Shown here piece after piece: positions 23,902 to 31,357 of a DNA stretch of 37,478 nucleotides (positions are counted from its first letter, which is position 1; every line of letters starts with the position of its first letter). The translations under genes were made by a program, and so were the position numbers. The notes below the pieces were generated by a model, which was not told where the DNA came from, ran no database searches, and was given only the letters and a program-made list of their open reading frames with translations. The DNA is from Pirellulaceae bacterium. GTDB lineage: Bacteria; Planctomycetota; Planctomycetia; Pirellulales; Pirellulaceae. The DNA lies in NCBI GenBank assembly GCA_024102795.1, contig JAGFJK010000060.1, forward strand, positions 1-37,478, in the 5' to 3' direction.

Positions 23902-24669
23902 ATGTGGCAGTTGTCAGACAACCGGGCGCGGTGGACGACCATTCCGCTGTCGTTCCAGATCGATGTGGCGCATCCGGCGAGCGGACTGCAAGTCGCCACC
24001 ATCCACGAGCTGTCGGTAACCAGCCTGCGCCCGCTGCAACTGGCCACGTTGGGCGAACCGCGGGCGACGCGGCCCGAACTGCTGGAATGCCACGTCCGCG
24101 GGCAGGACCTGGTGGCCAACTACCGTGAGTCGGCGGCTGGTCGAGTCAGCCCGGAAGTTTACTGGCGGATGAACCACCCGGCCGACGACCGCTGCCTGGC
24201 GGAGCTGGAAGTCATCTTGTCGCTGCAGACGTCGCGACTCGACGGCCACGCCGAGATCCAGTGCCGCACGGAGCTGGGTGCGGGCGAACTTTGGCACCTG
24301 GCCGTCGATGCGCATGGGGAGCCGGCCGCGGCACAGCAGCTCAGCCGCCACGCGGCACAGCGGCTCAGCCGCCACGTGGCACTGACGCTGGCCGAGCCGG
24401 GAATCCTGTTGTTTCGCCCCGACACACTGGCCTGGTCGTACGCCGAGATGGTGTTTCCCCAGGACGCTGGCCCGGTTTCGCTGGCTCCCTCCAGCGCCGA
24501 TCCCGGCTGGTCGGTGCTGGATCGGCGGATGCTGGCCGAGCCGATGGAGAAGGGCGTGATCCGCCGGGGACGGCTGCGAGCGATCTGGACAGCGCGGCAG
24601 TCGGATCAGGCGGCGGTCCTGGCCGCGTACGGCCGGTTTCTGGCGTCGCCGCCGCCTCTGACCGTCTAG
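23902..24669 (+). CDS. Hypothetical protein
   Basis: The 255-residue soluble protein starts MWQLSDNRARWTTIPLSFQIDV and shows alternating strands and helices without membrane segments, signal peptide or recognisable catalytic motif. A Gln/Ser/Arg/His stretch (residues about 140-160) contains two near-identical LSRHAAQ/LSRHVAL units. The start is uncertain: ATG 23902 lies 7 nt after a T-run with no Shine-Dalgarno sequence, and the earlier in-frame ATG at 23827 falls inside the structured RNA. Expression would need read-through of the terminator or a leaderless-type start. I do not recognise the family. Confidence 0.65.
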   Translation: MWQLSDNRARWTTIPLSFQIDVAHPASGLQVATIHELSVTSLRPLQLATLGEPRATRPELLECHVRGQDLVANYRESAAGRVSPEVYWRMNHPADDRCLAELEVILSLQTSRLDGHAEIQCRTELGAGELWHLAVDAHGEPAAAQQLSRHAAQRLSRHVALTLAEPGILLFRPDTLAWSYAEMVFPQDAGPVSLAPSSADPGWSVLDRRMLAEPMEKGVIRRGRLRAIWTARQSDQAAVLAAYGRFLASPPPLTV

Positions 24670-24688
24670 GCAGGCCACGCCGGGCGCC

Positions 24689-24738
24689 CGGTTCCAGGAC
24701 GGCCCCGGTTCCAGGACGGCCCCGGTTCCAGGACGGCC
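24689..24738. repeat. 17-bp tandem repeat, three copies
   Basis: The unit CGGTTCCAGGACGGCCC is repeated head to tail at 24689, 24706 and 24723 (the last slightly shorter match) in the spacer after the hypothetical gene. The rest of the 229-nt spacer shows TGACTGCTTTGG written twice at about 24853-24882, and no gene. Confidence 0.8.
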
Positions 24739-24898
24739 GACTCGCGAAAAATTCTCCCGCGGAGCGCGAATAAACGCCGCCGCCAACAGGTATCTCCCCG
24801 TATCTGGCGGAAAAAGACGCCTGGCGTCGCGAGCGGTGGCCGCGGCTCCCCCTGACTGCTTTGGGCCACCCTGACTGCTTTGGAAAGGAACTCGTCCG

Positions 24899-25210
24899 AT
24901 GCAAACTGGCTGTGAAACTCACGATTCGAAGGCGGCCTACGAAGCTGGTCGTCGAGCGGGCCTGGGGGTGGCGGCGCTGGCCGCGAGCCTGGTGGCGTTC
25001 GTAAGTCTGCTGGGTGTTGAGAAGTCGCTGCTGGCCCTGGTGCTGGGGCTGATGGCCTGGCGAGGTGCGATGCGCGGCAGCGCGGCCAGCAAACTGGGTC
25101 TCGTCGCCATGCTGATCAGCGCCGCCCACGTGTTGACGGTCGTGATCGTGCTGTTCGTCTTCTGGGACCGGCTGCTGGAATTTGTCCGGACCCTGGAACA
25201 ACTTTCCTAG
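24899..25210 (+). CDS. Small membrane protein upstream of an ECF sigma factor
   Basis: The 103-residue protein has a polar N-terminus (MQTGCETHDSKAAYEAGRR), a first hydrophobic region at about 22-53 and a second at about 66-88, with basic residues in the loop between. No named family is recognised. A possible GGAAAGGA ribosome binding sequence lies just ahead of ATG 24899. Its stop is 10 nt before the sigma factor start, so it is probably transcribed with the sigma/anti-sigma pair. Confidence 0.7.
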   Translation: MQTGCETHDSKAAYEAGRRAGLGVAALAASLVAFVSLLGVEKSLLALVLGLMAWRGAMRGSAASKLGLVAMLISAAHVLTVVIVLFVFWDRLLEFVRTLEQLS

Positions 25211-25220
25211 GGAGCCCGCG

Positions 25221-25721
25221 GTGGACGATTCACGACGGCACTTCGAGACGACCGTGGGACCGCTGCTGCCGCGTTCGGCCGCCTTCGCCCACGCGCAACT
25301 CGGCAATCGGCAAGATGCCGAGGACGCGATTCAAGATGCCGCGCTGCGGGCCTGCCAGCGGCTGGGCGCGTACGATCCCAGCCGGCCGTTCGCCGGTTGG
25401 TGGTTTGCCATTCTACGCAACTGCTGCCATGATATTTTGCGGCGGAGGCAGCGGATGGTCGCCTGCGAGTTGCACGAAGTGGCGCAGTCCGACCGGCCGC
25501 CGTTGGACGAGCGGGATGCTTTGGAACAGGCGCTGGCAGGCCTCTCCGCCGCGCATCGCGAGATCCTGCAACTGCGTTACTGTGGCGACTGCTCCTATCG
25601 CGACCTGGCCCTGGCACTGGACATCCCTGAAGGCACGGTCATGTCTCGACTGCACGCCGCGCGGCGAGCGCTTGCCGAACGGCTGGCGGCTGCCGAGCGA
25701 GATCCCGGAGGTACACGATGA
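25221..25721 (+). CDS. ECF-type RNA polymerase sigma factor
   Basis: The 166-residue protein has the sigma-70 region 2 signature (AFAHAQLGNRQDAEDAIQDAALRACQRL, then FAGWWFAILRNCCHDILRRR) and a region 4 helix-turn-helix (LSAAHREILQLRYCGDCSYRDLALALDIPEGTVMSRLHAARRAL, about residues 100-145), with no sigma 1 or 3, so it is an extracytoplasmic-function sigma factor. It would direct RNA polymerase to a small regulon. GTG 25221 is chosen because AGGGAG lies about 7 nt before it; an upstream in-frame ATG at 25182 would overlap the previous gene by 29 nt. The next gene starts inside its stop codon (ATGA), the usual arrangement for a sigma factor and its regulator. Confidence 0.92.
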   Translation: MDDSRRHFETTVGPLLPRSAAFAHAQLGNRQDAEDAIQDAALRACQRLGAYDPSRPFAGWWFAILRNCCHDILRRRQRMVACELHEVAQSDRPPLDERDALEQALAGLSAAHREILQLRYCGDCSYRDLALALDIPEGTVMSRLHAARRALAERLAAAERDPGGTR

Positions 25722-26122
25722 CGGCCTACGACCCGGCGGAACTTTCGGCCCTGCTGGACGGCGAACTGGAAGCGACGCGGGCCGCCGAGCTGCGAGCGGC
25801 GATGCGGGAAAACGACGCGATGCGGGCGGAATTCGAACGGCTGGCCGGGCTGCACCAGCGGTTGCTCGACGATGCCCGCTCGCGACAGTTCCAGCCGCGG
25901 ATCGCCCTGGCGGACTCGACGGCCTCGGTCCGCTGGCCGCTGCTGGCGCTGCTGGTCTGCGTGCTGGCCGTGCGGCTGGCCTCCAAGCTGGCGCCGCCGG
26001 CAGTGGGAGCGGTCCTGGAAGGCCTGCTGCTGCTGGTTCTGCTAAGCTGGCTGGCGACCCGCTTGTGGCGGGCAACCGATGCGGATTACCTGAAGCTGGT
26101 CCAGCAGGCCGTGGCTGGATAG
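25718..26122 (+). CDS. Putative membrane anti-sigma factor
   Basis: The 134-residue protein begins MTAYDPAELSALLDGELEATRAAEL, the typical start of a zinc-finger-like anti-sigma domain (sALLDGEL), but without the His/Cys zinc ligands. Two hydrophobic segments follow at about residues 71-85 and 91-115, and a cytoplasmic tail. Coupling to the sigma gene by ATGA makes a cognate anti-sigma role likely: it would hold the sigma factor at the membrane until a signal releases it. Nothing in the window shows the signal. Confidence 0.75.
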   Translation: MTAYDPAELSALLDGELEATRAAELRAAMRENDAMRAEFERLAGLHQRLLDDARSRQFQPRIALADSTASVRWPLLALLVCVLAVRLASKLAPPAVGAVLEGLLLLVLLSWLATRLWRATDADYLKLVQQAVAG

Positions 26123-26155
26123 CGGCTTTTCGCGCGAGCGGTCGGCGAGTCTACC

Positions 26156-26683
26156 ATGGAACTTAGCAGCATCTCCTGCGGCAACTGCGGTGCTCCCTTG
26201 CGAGTCCCGGCGGAAGCGCGGTTTGTGACCTGCAATCACTGCCAATCGCACCTGGCCGTGAAGCACTCGGACAGTGTGACCTGGACCGAAAAGCTGGGCG
26301 AGCTGGACGAGCGCACGGAACGGCTGGAGGACGAACTGTCCGATCTGCGGTACGAAACGGCCTTGCAGCGGCTGGACAGGGATTGGGAGCGGGAACGGGA
26401 AACTTACATGATCACCAGCAAGAACGGCCATCGCCACGTGCCGACCGTGGGCGGGGCGATTGTTGCCGGAGTGGTCGCGGGCGGAATGGGCCTGTTCTTC
26501 ATGATCATGATGGCGGGCAGCCGAGGTGGCGGCGGCGCCATGGGGCTGTTCGGCCTGGTGTTCATCGCGGTGGGGATCGGCATCGCCATCCATTCGTACC
26601 AGAAGGCCAAGGACTACCTGGCGGCCGAGAGTCGCTATCGCCGGCGGCGGTCCCAGTTGCGGAGTCAGCGACGTTCCACGTAG
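26156..26683 (+). CDS. Zinc-ribbon, coiled-coil, membrane protein of unknown function
   Basis: The 175-residue protein starts with a zinc ribbon (ISCGNCGAPLRVPAE, then VTCNHCQSHLAV: CxxC...CxxC), followed by a short acidic-basic coiled coil (ELDERTERLEDELSDLRYE) and two hydrophobic segments around 97-120 and 128-147, ending in an Arg-rich tail RYRRRRSQLRSQRRST. The ribbon resembles the GNCGAxLxV ribbons found in many membrane-linked regulators. It follows the anti-sigma gene by 33 nt and may be part of the same transcript. Function unknown. Confidence 0.75.
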   Translation: MELSSISCGNCGAPLRVPAEARFVTCNHCQSHLAVKHSDSVTWTEKLGELDERTERLEDELSDLRYETALQRLDRDWERERETYMITSKNGHRHVPTVGGAIVAGVVAGGMGLFFMIMMAGSRGGGGAMGLFGLVFIAVGIGIAIHSYQKAKDYLAAESRYRRRRSQLRSQRRST

Positions 26684-26935
26684 CCCGGTGACGGGCCTCT
26701 GGCCGGTCAGTCGTGGTGGGTCAGTTTTCGTGTTGGCGGACCCGCGTCCGGTCGTTGGGGGACCGGTTCGAGCCCCCTCTCTCTTCCCAAAACGGCCTCG
26801 GCAATTCGCGGCATGAACCGCCAGAAACCACCACTTAGGGTGGAAGTCGGTTGGTAAAGCAGGAGATATGTGGAGAATTTCCTATCGGAGATCCTTTACT
26901 GGACAACACAAGGAAGTATTCTAGATTTGCATACG

Positions 26936-27018
26936 TTGACTGGTCCGCCCATGAGTCTTAGTCAACCCAGGCTTCTCACTTTCACAGCCCGGGTTGACAG
27001 CGGGTGGACCGGTGTTAA
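26936..27018 (+). promoter_or_regulatory. Large imperfect palindrome/hairpin overlapping a promoter
   Basis: From outside in, TTGAC (26936-26940) pairs with GTTAA (27014-27018). GGTCCGCCC (26942-26950) pairs with GGGTGGACC (27002-27010). GTCAACCC (26961-26968) pairs with GGGTTGAC (26991-26998), and GGCT (26970-26973) with AGCC (26986-26989). Only G-U pairs and one A/C mismatch disturb the arms. It could be a cruciform-type operator or an RNA leader. The -35 of the promoter at 26994 lies in its right arm. Confidence 0.6.
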
Positions 27019-27021
27019 TCT
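26994..27021 (+). promoter_or_regulatory. Promoter TTGACA-16-TAATCT with extended TG
   Basis: TTGACA (26994-26999) is a perfect -35. TAATCT (27016-27021) with TG two bases before forms a plausible extended -10 after a 16-nt spacer. Transcription would start near 27028 and give a leader of about 195 nt before the start codon at 27222. Confidence 0.55.
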
Positions 27022-27221
27022 AACGACCTAGCCTTTGCGTTTGTTGCAGCTTCCGTAGTCAGTAAAGTTTACTAACAGGGCAAATTGCGATTACGGGTCA
27101 TCGACGTGAGGGGCGAAGTCGCGACTCCCTCAGCCGTGCGTGCGGCAGGGAGAGCGAGCCGTTGGGACGGCCAAACTGTTCAGTGTTTTGGGACCTGTGA
27201 GGTAACTTGGAGGAATCTGGA

Positions 27222-27668
27222 ATGAATCGAATCGTAGTCCTTGGAATCGCGATCTTCTTCGCGATCGTCGGCATCGCGTTGCTCGGTGGCGAGCAGACCG
27301 CGGTGGCCGGTCATGGTTGTCACGGCTGTCACGGTTGCCACGGTTGCGTGGGCTGTGATTGTGGTGGCGGCGCCTGTTCGGGTTGTGTCGGTTGCCACGG
27401 TGGCAACGGCTGCTATGGCTGCCACGGCTGCCACGGTCGCCGTCGGCTGTTCAACCGCTGCCACGGCTGCAACGGCTGCCACGGTCGTCGTTGCCACGGC
27501 TGCAACGGCTGCTATGGCTGCAACGGTTGTGCGGGCTGCGCCTGCAGTGGTGGTGAAGTGATCGAAAGCGCTCCGGCTGAAGCAGCGCCCGCGGAAGCGG
27601 CTCCCGCTACCTCGGCCAGCCTGGAACGCGCTCCGACCGTGTTCCACAAGGTGAGCTTCCGTCGTTAA
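27222..27668 (+). CDS. Exported Gly/Cys/His-repeat protein
   Basis: The 148-residue protein has a signal peptide (MNRIVVLGIAIFFAIVGIAL, probable cleavage after TAVA). It then has about 80 residues built from HGC, NGC, YGC and VGC triplets, with 22 cysteines and many histidines and glycines, interrupted by HGRRRLFNR and HGRR. A Pro/Ala/Glu-rich segment (EAAPAEAAPA) and a basic tail VFHKVSFRR close it. The repeats suggest a disulfide-linked or metal-binding extracytoplasmic protein; no enzyme motif is seen and I know no characterised homologue. ATG 27222 has a strong GGAGG 8 nt upstream; the in-frame TTG 27207 is not supported. It is monocistronic, between a promoter-bearing structured leader and an intrinsic terminator, so it may be strongly expressed. 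Confidence 0.85.
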   Translation: MNRIVVLGIAIFFAIVGIALLGGEQTAVAGHGCHGCHGCHGCVGCDCGGGACSGCVGCHGGNGCYGCHGCHGRRRLFNRCHGCNGCHGRRCHGCNGCYGCNGCAGCACSGGEVIESAPAEAAPAEAAPATSASLERAPTVFHKVSFRR

Positions 27669-27991
27669 TTTTTCCGGGAAGAAGATCCCCACGATCCTTT
27701 CCGGATCCCAACTTGCCCTGTTAGTTGGGACCTTGCCAACAACGAGTTCCCAGGGTCGAGCCTTCCGCGAGGCTCGGCCTTTTTGTTTTTCTTGGATCGG
27801 TTTGCGTGATCTGCCCGCCACTGGCGGCGCCCCGGCGACCGGTTGTTCTCGGCTTGCGGGTTGCGTGGTCGAGACGAGCCAGGTTCGATTTTCCAGCCGC
27901 ATCCGGTCGATGAGCATCTCCGGAAGGAGCTCGCAGCGACCGCACCGGAGGCGCCGTCCCGACCCGGATTCAGAATGCGGTGGTGAGCGAC
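27669..27991. other. Intergenic region after the Gly/Cys/His gene
   Basis: These 323 nt hold the intrinsic terminator of the preceding gene and then, from about 27800, sequence without a recognisable gene. GGAAGGAGC near 27921 looks like a ribosome binding site but is followed by no credible reading frame. Confidence 0.4.
27757..27791 (+). terminator. Intrinsic terminator of the Gly/Cys/His-repeat gene
   Basis: CGAGCCT (27757-27763) pairs with AGGCTCG (27770-27776) around TCCGCG, followed by GCCTTTTTGTTTTT. It lies about 90 nt after the stop codon of the gene at 27222. Confidence 0.8.
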
Positions 27992-28657
27992 ATGCAAGCT
28001 GCGAATAGTTCGGTCGGCGGGCCCGGCCAGATCTCGGATCGTATGCGGTCCGTGGTCTCGCTGGTATTGGCCCTGCACATCATCGTCCTGTTCTTCGCGC
28101 TCAGCGGCAACTACTTCCGCTCGCCCCTGCAGGCCCGCATCCTGGGCGTCTTGCGGCCCTACGCGCAACTGCTGAACTTCGAACTGGATTTCCTTCCCTA
28201 CCAGCTCACGCACGCCCAGATTTCGGACGTGGATCACCGGATCGAGCTGTTGCCGACCGGCAGCGATGCGGCCGACGACTCGGCCTGGCTGGTTCTGCCG
28301 GACCGGGGATTTCGCGGCGGCGAGCGGTACAAGCGGTACCAGCGGCTGGGGCGGCTACTGGCCTTCCTGGCCGAAGAGAACGCGGGCGCGGGGCCCAGCC
28401 TGCTGTCCCGCAGCGTCGTCGAGAACGCCGTGCATCAAGGCGGCGTGCGGCCTTACCAGGTGCGCGTCCGCCGGCATCTGCTGCAATCGCCCGACATCTT
28501 CAGTGGCGGGACGCCCGAACAGCGGGACCCCAACGCTCCCACCTACTTCCGCGTGGTCTACGCGGCCAACGCCCTGATCTCCGAGACCGGACAGGTGGAG
28601 TTGATCAAGATCGACGAAACGGCTGAAGTGGCCTTACCCGAGTCGCCCCAGCCCTAG
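27992..28657 (+). CDS. Membrane-anchored protein paired with an HTTM-family protein
   Basis: The 221-residue protein has one membrane segment near the N-terminus (MRSVVSLVLALHIIVLFFAL, about residues 17-37), then a soluble region with ILGVLRPYAQLLNFELDF, WLVLPDRGFRGGERYKRYQRL and ENAVHQGGVRPYQVRVRRHLL. No catalytic motif is recognised. The gene at 28678 encoding an HTTM protein follows after 20 nt, so they probably work together; genes of this type next to HTTM proteins seem common in planctomycetes (memory). The start could be ATG 27992 or the in-frame GTG codons at 27980 and 27983. Confidence 0.78.
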   Translation: MQAANSSVGGPGQISDRMRSVVSLVLALHIIVLFFALSGNYFRSPLQARILGVLRPYAQLLNFELDFLPYQLTHAQISDVDHRIELLPTGSDAADDSAWLVLPDRGFRGGERYKRYQRLGRLLAFLAEENAGAGPSLLSRSVVENAVHQGGVRPYQVRVRRHLLQSPDIFSGGTPEQRDPNAPTYFRVVYAANALISETGQVELIKIDETAEVALPESPQP

Positions 28658-28677
28658 CGGGCGGAGAATCCGAATCC

Positions 28678-29694
28678 ATGAACGCGGTGCAGAACTACTT
28701 TCAGCGGCTGTCGCACGGCTTCTCTTCCTGGTGGAACCGGTTCTGGTTCGAGCCGAGCGATCCGACGACCGTCTGCGTGCTCCGGATCCTGGCCGGACTG
28801 CTGGGGCTGTACTACCTGGTCTCGCACACGGCGGACCTGACCCGCTGGTTCGGTCCCCATGGCCTGCTGCCGGCGGGAGTGGTGCGGCAGCCCGAGCTGC
28901 TGGGGCCCACGCTGCTGGATGGCGCTCCGTTGCAGCAAGCCAGCTTCCATATCTCGTACTTGAGCTGGATCTCCGATCCCACGCTGCTGCTGGCCGTGCA
29001 TTTCCTGGGCATCCTGGTGCTGTTGGCCCTGACCGTGGGCATCTTTTCCCGCCTGGCGAACGTCCTGTCCGTGGTGGTGATTCTCTCGTACGTGCACCGG
29101 GCGCCGATGATCACCGGGCAACTGGAACCGTTGCTGACGATGCTGCTGATTTATCTCTGCGTGGCTCCGACCGGCGCCTGCCTGTCGCTGGACCAGTTCC
29201 TGGCCGCGCGCCGCTCCGCCACGAAGGCCCCGCGGCCGGCGGAACCTCGCTGGGATGTGACGGTCTGCCAGCGGCTGATCCAGGTGCACCTGGCCGGGTT
29301 GTACCTGGTGATGGGGCTGACCAAGCTGGCCGGGGACACCTGGTGGGGCGGCGATGCCGTCTGGTGGCTGATCGCGCATACCGAGTCGCGGCTGGTCGAC
29401 CTGAGTTTCCTGTATGCCGCTCCGCTGGTGATCAATGCCTGGACGCATCTGATCGTGCTGTTTGAGCTGGCATTCCCACTCTTGATCTGGAACCGGCTGG
29501 CCCGTCCGTTGCTCTTGGTCTGGGCTGTCGTCATGTGGCTGTCGCTCAGCCTGATCACCGGCCTGGTGCCCTTCTGCCTGTCGATGTTGCTGGCCAACCT
29601 GGCCTTCGTCGAACCGGCCACCATGCGGCGACTGGCCGGACTACCGGCCGCCGACACGAAGCAGCCCCTGGCCGAGCACGTGGGCGCGAGCTGA
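28678..29694 (+). CDS. HTTM domain-containing membrane protein (vitamin K-dependent gamma-carboxylase-like)
   Basis: The 338-residue integral membrane protein has roughly seven to eight hydrophobic segments. Its HTTM hallmarks include an N-terminal FEPSDPTTVCVLRILAGLLGLYYL, TADLTRWFGPHGLLPAGVV, SYVHRAPMITGQLEPLLTMLLIYL and QRLIQVHLAGLYLVMGLTKLAGDTWWGGDAVWWL. HTTM proteins resemble the membrane part of vitamin K-dependent gamma-glutamyl carboxylase, but the bacterial versions have no proven activity, and the soluble carboxylase-associated part is absent here. It is in a two-gene unit with the gene at 27992. Length is typical for stand-alone HTTM proteins. Confidence 0.88.
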   Translation: MNAVQNYFQRLSHGFSSWWNRFWFEPSDPTTVCVLRILAGLLGLYYLVSHTADLTRWFGPHGLLPAGVVRQPELLGPTLLDGAPLQQASFHISYLSWISDPTLLLAVHFLGILVLLALTVGIFSRLANVLSVVVILSYVHRAPMITGQLEPLLTMLLIYLCVAPTGACLSLDQFLAARRSATKAPRPAEPRWDVTVCQRLIQVHLAGLYLVMGLTKLAGDTWWGGDAVWWLIAHTESRLVDLSFLYAAPLVINAWTHLIVLFELAFPLLIWNRLARPLLLVWAVVMWLSLSLITGLVPFCLSMLLANLAFVEPATMRRLAGLPAADTKQPLAEHVGAS

Positions 29695-29726
29695 CCGCTG
29701 TTGCTCGGCCCCTGGCCCATCCGGGC

Positions 29727-30086
29727 TCAGGTGCCTGGCGCCGGCGACAGCGGACGAGGTGTTTCCAGACTCTCGTCCGGCGGCAGCAGATCGGGCGGCG
29801 ATTCCGCTGGACCGTCAGCGGGCGGACTGGGCGGCTCCGACGGCGGTTCTGCTTCCGGCGCGACGATCGGTTCGATCATCATCCCGTTCTCCTCGGCCGC
29901 CGTCGCCGCCAGGTACGGGCCGCCGGTGGGGTCGAGGATCGATCCGACTCGCCCCCGATACATATCATCCCGCTGCCAGACACCGCCGTAGGCGGAGTAC
30001 GCCAGGTCGTCGGGCGCTCCGCACATGGCGCAGCCGGTCGTCGCCAGCAGGCACAGCAGTCCGAGCAGCAGCAGAGATCGCGTCAT
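29727..30086 (-). CDS. Small lipoprotein of unknown function
   Basis: The 119-residue protein starts MTRSLLLLGLLCLLATTGCA, a lipoprotein signal peptide with lipobox ATTGC (lipidated Cys at residue 19). It continues with YSAYGGVWQRDDMYRGRVGSILD and ends in a Pro/Glu/Ser-rich tail. I recall short lipoproteins with a similar GGxWQR...GRVGS block in planctomycetes, but know no function. ATG 30086 is the natural start; longer in-frame frames lack the signal peptide at their N-terminus. It is convergent with the HTTM gene and separated by 169 nt from the HAD-like gene. Confidence 0.8.
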   Translation of the reverse strand: MTRSLLLLGLLCLLATTGCAMCGAPDDLAYSAYGGVWQRDDMYRGRVGSILDPTGGPYLAATAAEENGMMIEPIVAPEAEPPSEPPSPPADGPAESPPDLLPPDESLETPRPLSPAPGT

Positions 30087-30255
30087 CGTCCGGGGCACCC
30101 CGTGTTGAGCGTGCGTTGCATGTCCTGCCGGACGGCGTGGTTCCGGTTCCCGGCATCTGCTGGAGGAATTCGGCATTTGCAAGCGGGGAGCTTGAGGCAA
30201 ACTTTGCCGGTTATGCCGACTATTCCGCCACTCAGCGCGGTGCGACCGCCGCTGT

Positions 30256-31053
30256 TCAACCGGCCCGCCGCCGCAGGCGGGTCGCGCCGCAATGCTGGAC
30301 AAGCTCGGGGAAATGGGACAGGTGGACGTCGGCTCGCGCATGCCGCGGCGCGTTGAAGGCGATGGTCCTCAAACCGCCAGCGGCCGCCCAATCCAGCTCG
30401 CCCGGATCTTGCCCCACCAGGGCGACTCGATCCAGAGGCACGTCCAGGGCGGCCAACGCCCGGTGGTAGTTGGCAGCACGATCCGACCGCCGCGCCGGGG
30501 CGACCACGGCCTGGAACCAGCGCTCCAGGTTGCCGTCTCGGAGCGGCTGCAGCGGATCCCGCAGTTCGCCGCAACCGGTGTCCAAAGCCACCATCCGGAC
30601 TCCGGCCTCATGCAACCTGGCGAGCGTCCCGGAGACGGCGGGAAACGGCCGGGTTTGCTGGTTGAGCCGTTCGCGGCGCAGCCTGCCCGCCGCTTCCACC
30701 TCGTCAATCTGACCCCGCGTCATGCCCGCCGACGAGAGGAAACCGCGCAGTGCCTGCCAGTAATCGAACGCGTCCTGCGAGGAATCCTCCAGGCATTCGG
30801 TTTCCCATAAGCGAAAGAAGGCGTCGTAAGGCGAGTGCAGGCCCATGTGATGCAACAGCCGCAGCAGCCAGCGACGCCACGCCGTGTCGTCGAACAGCAC
30901 ATTCTGCAAGTGGAACAACAGTCCCTGCACGGGCGGAGAATTCTGCGTGGGAGGCGGAGAATTCTCCCACAGGTGACGGCCCGAAACGGGCGCACTGGGC
31001 AGAGCCGGCAAGCCCGCCAGGGGCAGCGAGATCACCACTCGTCTTGTGTCCAT
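30256..31053 (-). CDS. HAD-like protein with a degenerate catalytic motif
   Basis: The 265-residue protein shows the order of a haloacid dehalogenase-type hydrolase: motif I region GLLFHLQNVLFDDTAWRRWL (about 43-62), an alpha-helical cap (LWETECLEDSSQDAFDYWQAL), motif II region MVALDTGCGE, then RVALVGQDPGELDWAAAGGLRTI as motif IV. In active HAD enzymes motif I is DxDxT/V with a nucleophilic Asp; here those positions are His and Gln (FHLQNVL), so catalysis by the usual route is unlikely. About 40 residues of Pro/Ser-rich sequence precede it. ATG 31053 has AAAGGA about 8 nt upstream. It is probably a pseudoenzyme or has diverged in role. Confidence 0.7.
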   Translation of the reverse strand: MDTRRVVISLPLAGLPALPSAPVSGRHLWENSPPPTQNSPPVQGLLFHLQNVLFDDTAWRRWLLRLLHHMGLHSPYDAFFRLWETECLEDSSQDAFDYWQALRGFLSSAGMTRGQIDEVEAAGRLRRERLNQQTRPFPAVSGTLARLHEAGVRMVALDTGCGELRDPLQPLRDGNLERWFQAVVAPARRSDRAANYHRALAALDVPLDRVALVGQDPGELDWAAAGGLRTIAFNAPRHARADVHLSHFPELVQHCGATRLRRRAG

Positions 31054-31357
31054 GAAGCTGAATCCTTTCAGCGCGACAACCGCCCGGCAGACCGCCGGAA
31101 ACCATCCCGTGTCCCCCCGGGTCGTCGGAGTAGCCCGTATCTCGCCAGCCCCCGGAAAACCGGCGGGCCGGAAGTCTACCCGCCTGCGGAATCGTCGGTC
31201 AAGGCCGGCTTTCGCAGGCGACATTGCCCCATTGACCCCCATTGACCCCGGGCGCACACCGAGGACGTCGATTCTCTCTGGCCAGCAAGTGCCGCATCTG
31301 CTACTGTCCGGCCGCTTCCCGCTCGTCGGCCAATCGTCTTTCTCGAAGGAGTTGTTC
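31054..31357. other. Divergent intergenic region
   Basis: These 304 nt separate the HAD-like gene from the exported protein gene. I see a short direct repeat of CATTGACCCC-type sequence at about 31222-31249 (three degenerate copies) but no clear -35/-10 pair, terminator or small gene. Confidence 0.4.

Larger units (their letters stand above)
26684..27221. other. 538-nt intergenic region, structured and relatively AT-rich after 26840
   Basis: The first part has a short GCCCG-GTGA-CGGGC hairpin (26683-26696) right at the end of the zinc-ribbon gene. From about 26840 composition shifts to lower GC, and the region holds a large inverted repeat, a promoter, the 13-bp palindrome AGTAAAGTTTACT (27061-27073) and a TGAGGG/CCCTCA hairpin near 27110-27138. 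No open reading frame is convincing. Confidence 0.6.

Noticed and set aside
26750..26800. tRNA-like 3' end (GGTTCGAGCCCC then CTCTCTTCCCA)
   Set aside because: The five bases on each side of the TTCGAGC loop do not pair, no matching acceptor or anticodon arm lies upstream, so it is neither a tRNA nor a clear remnant.
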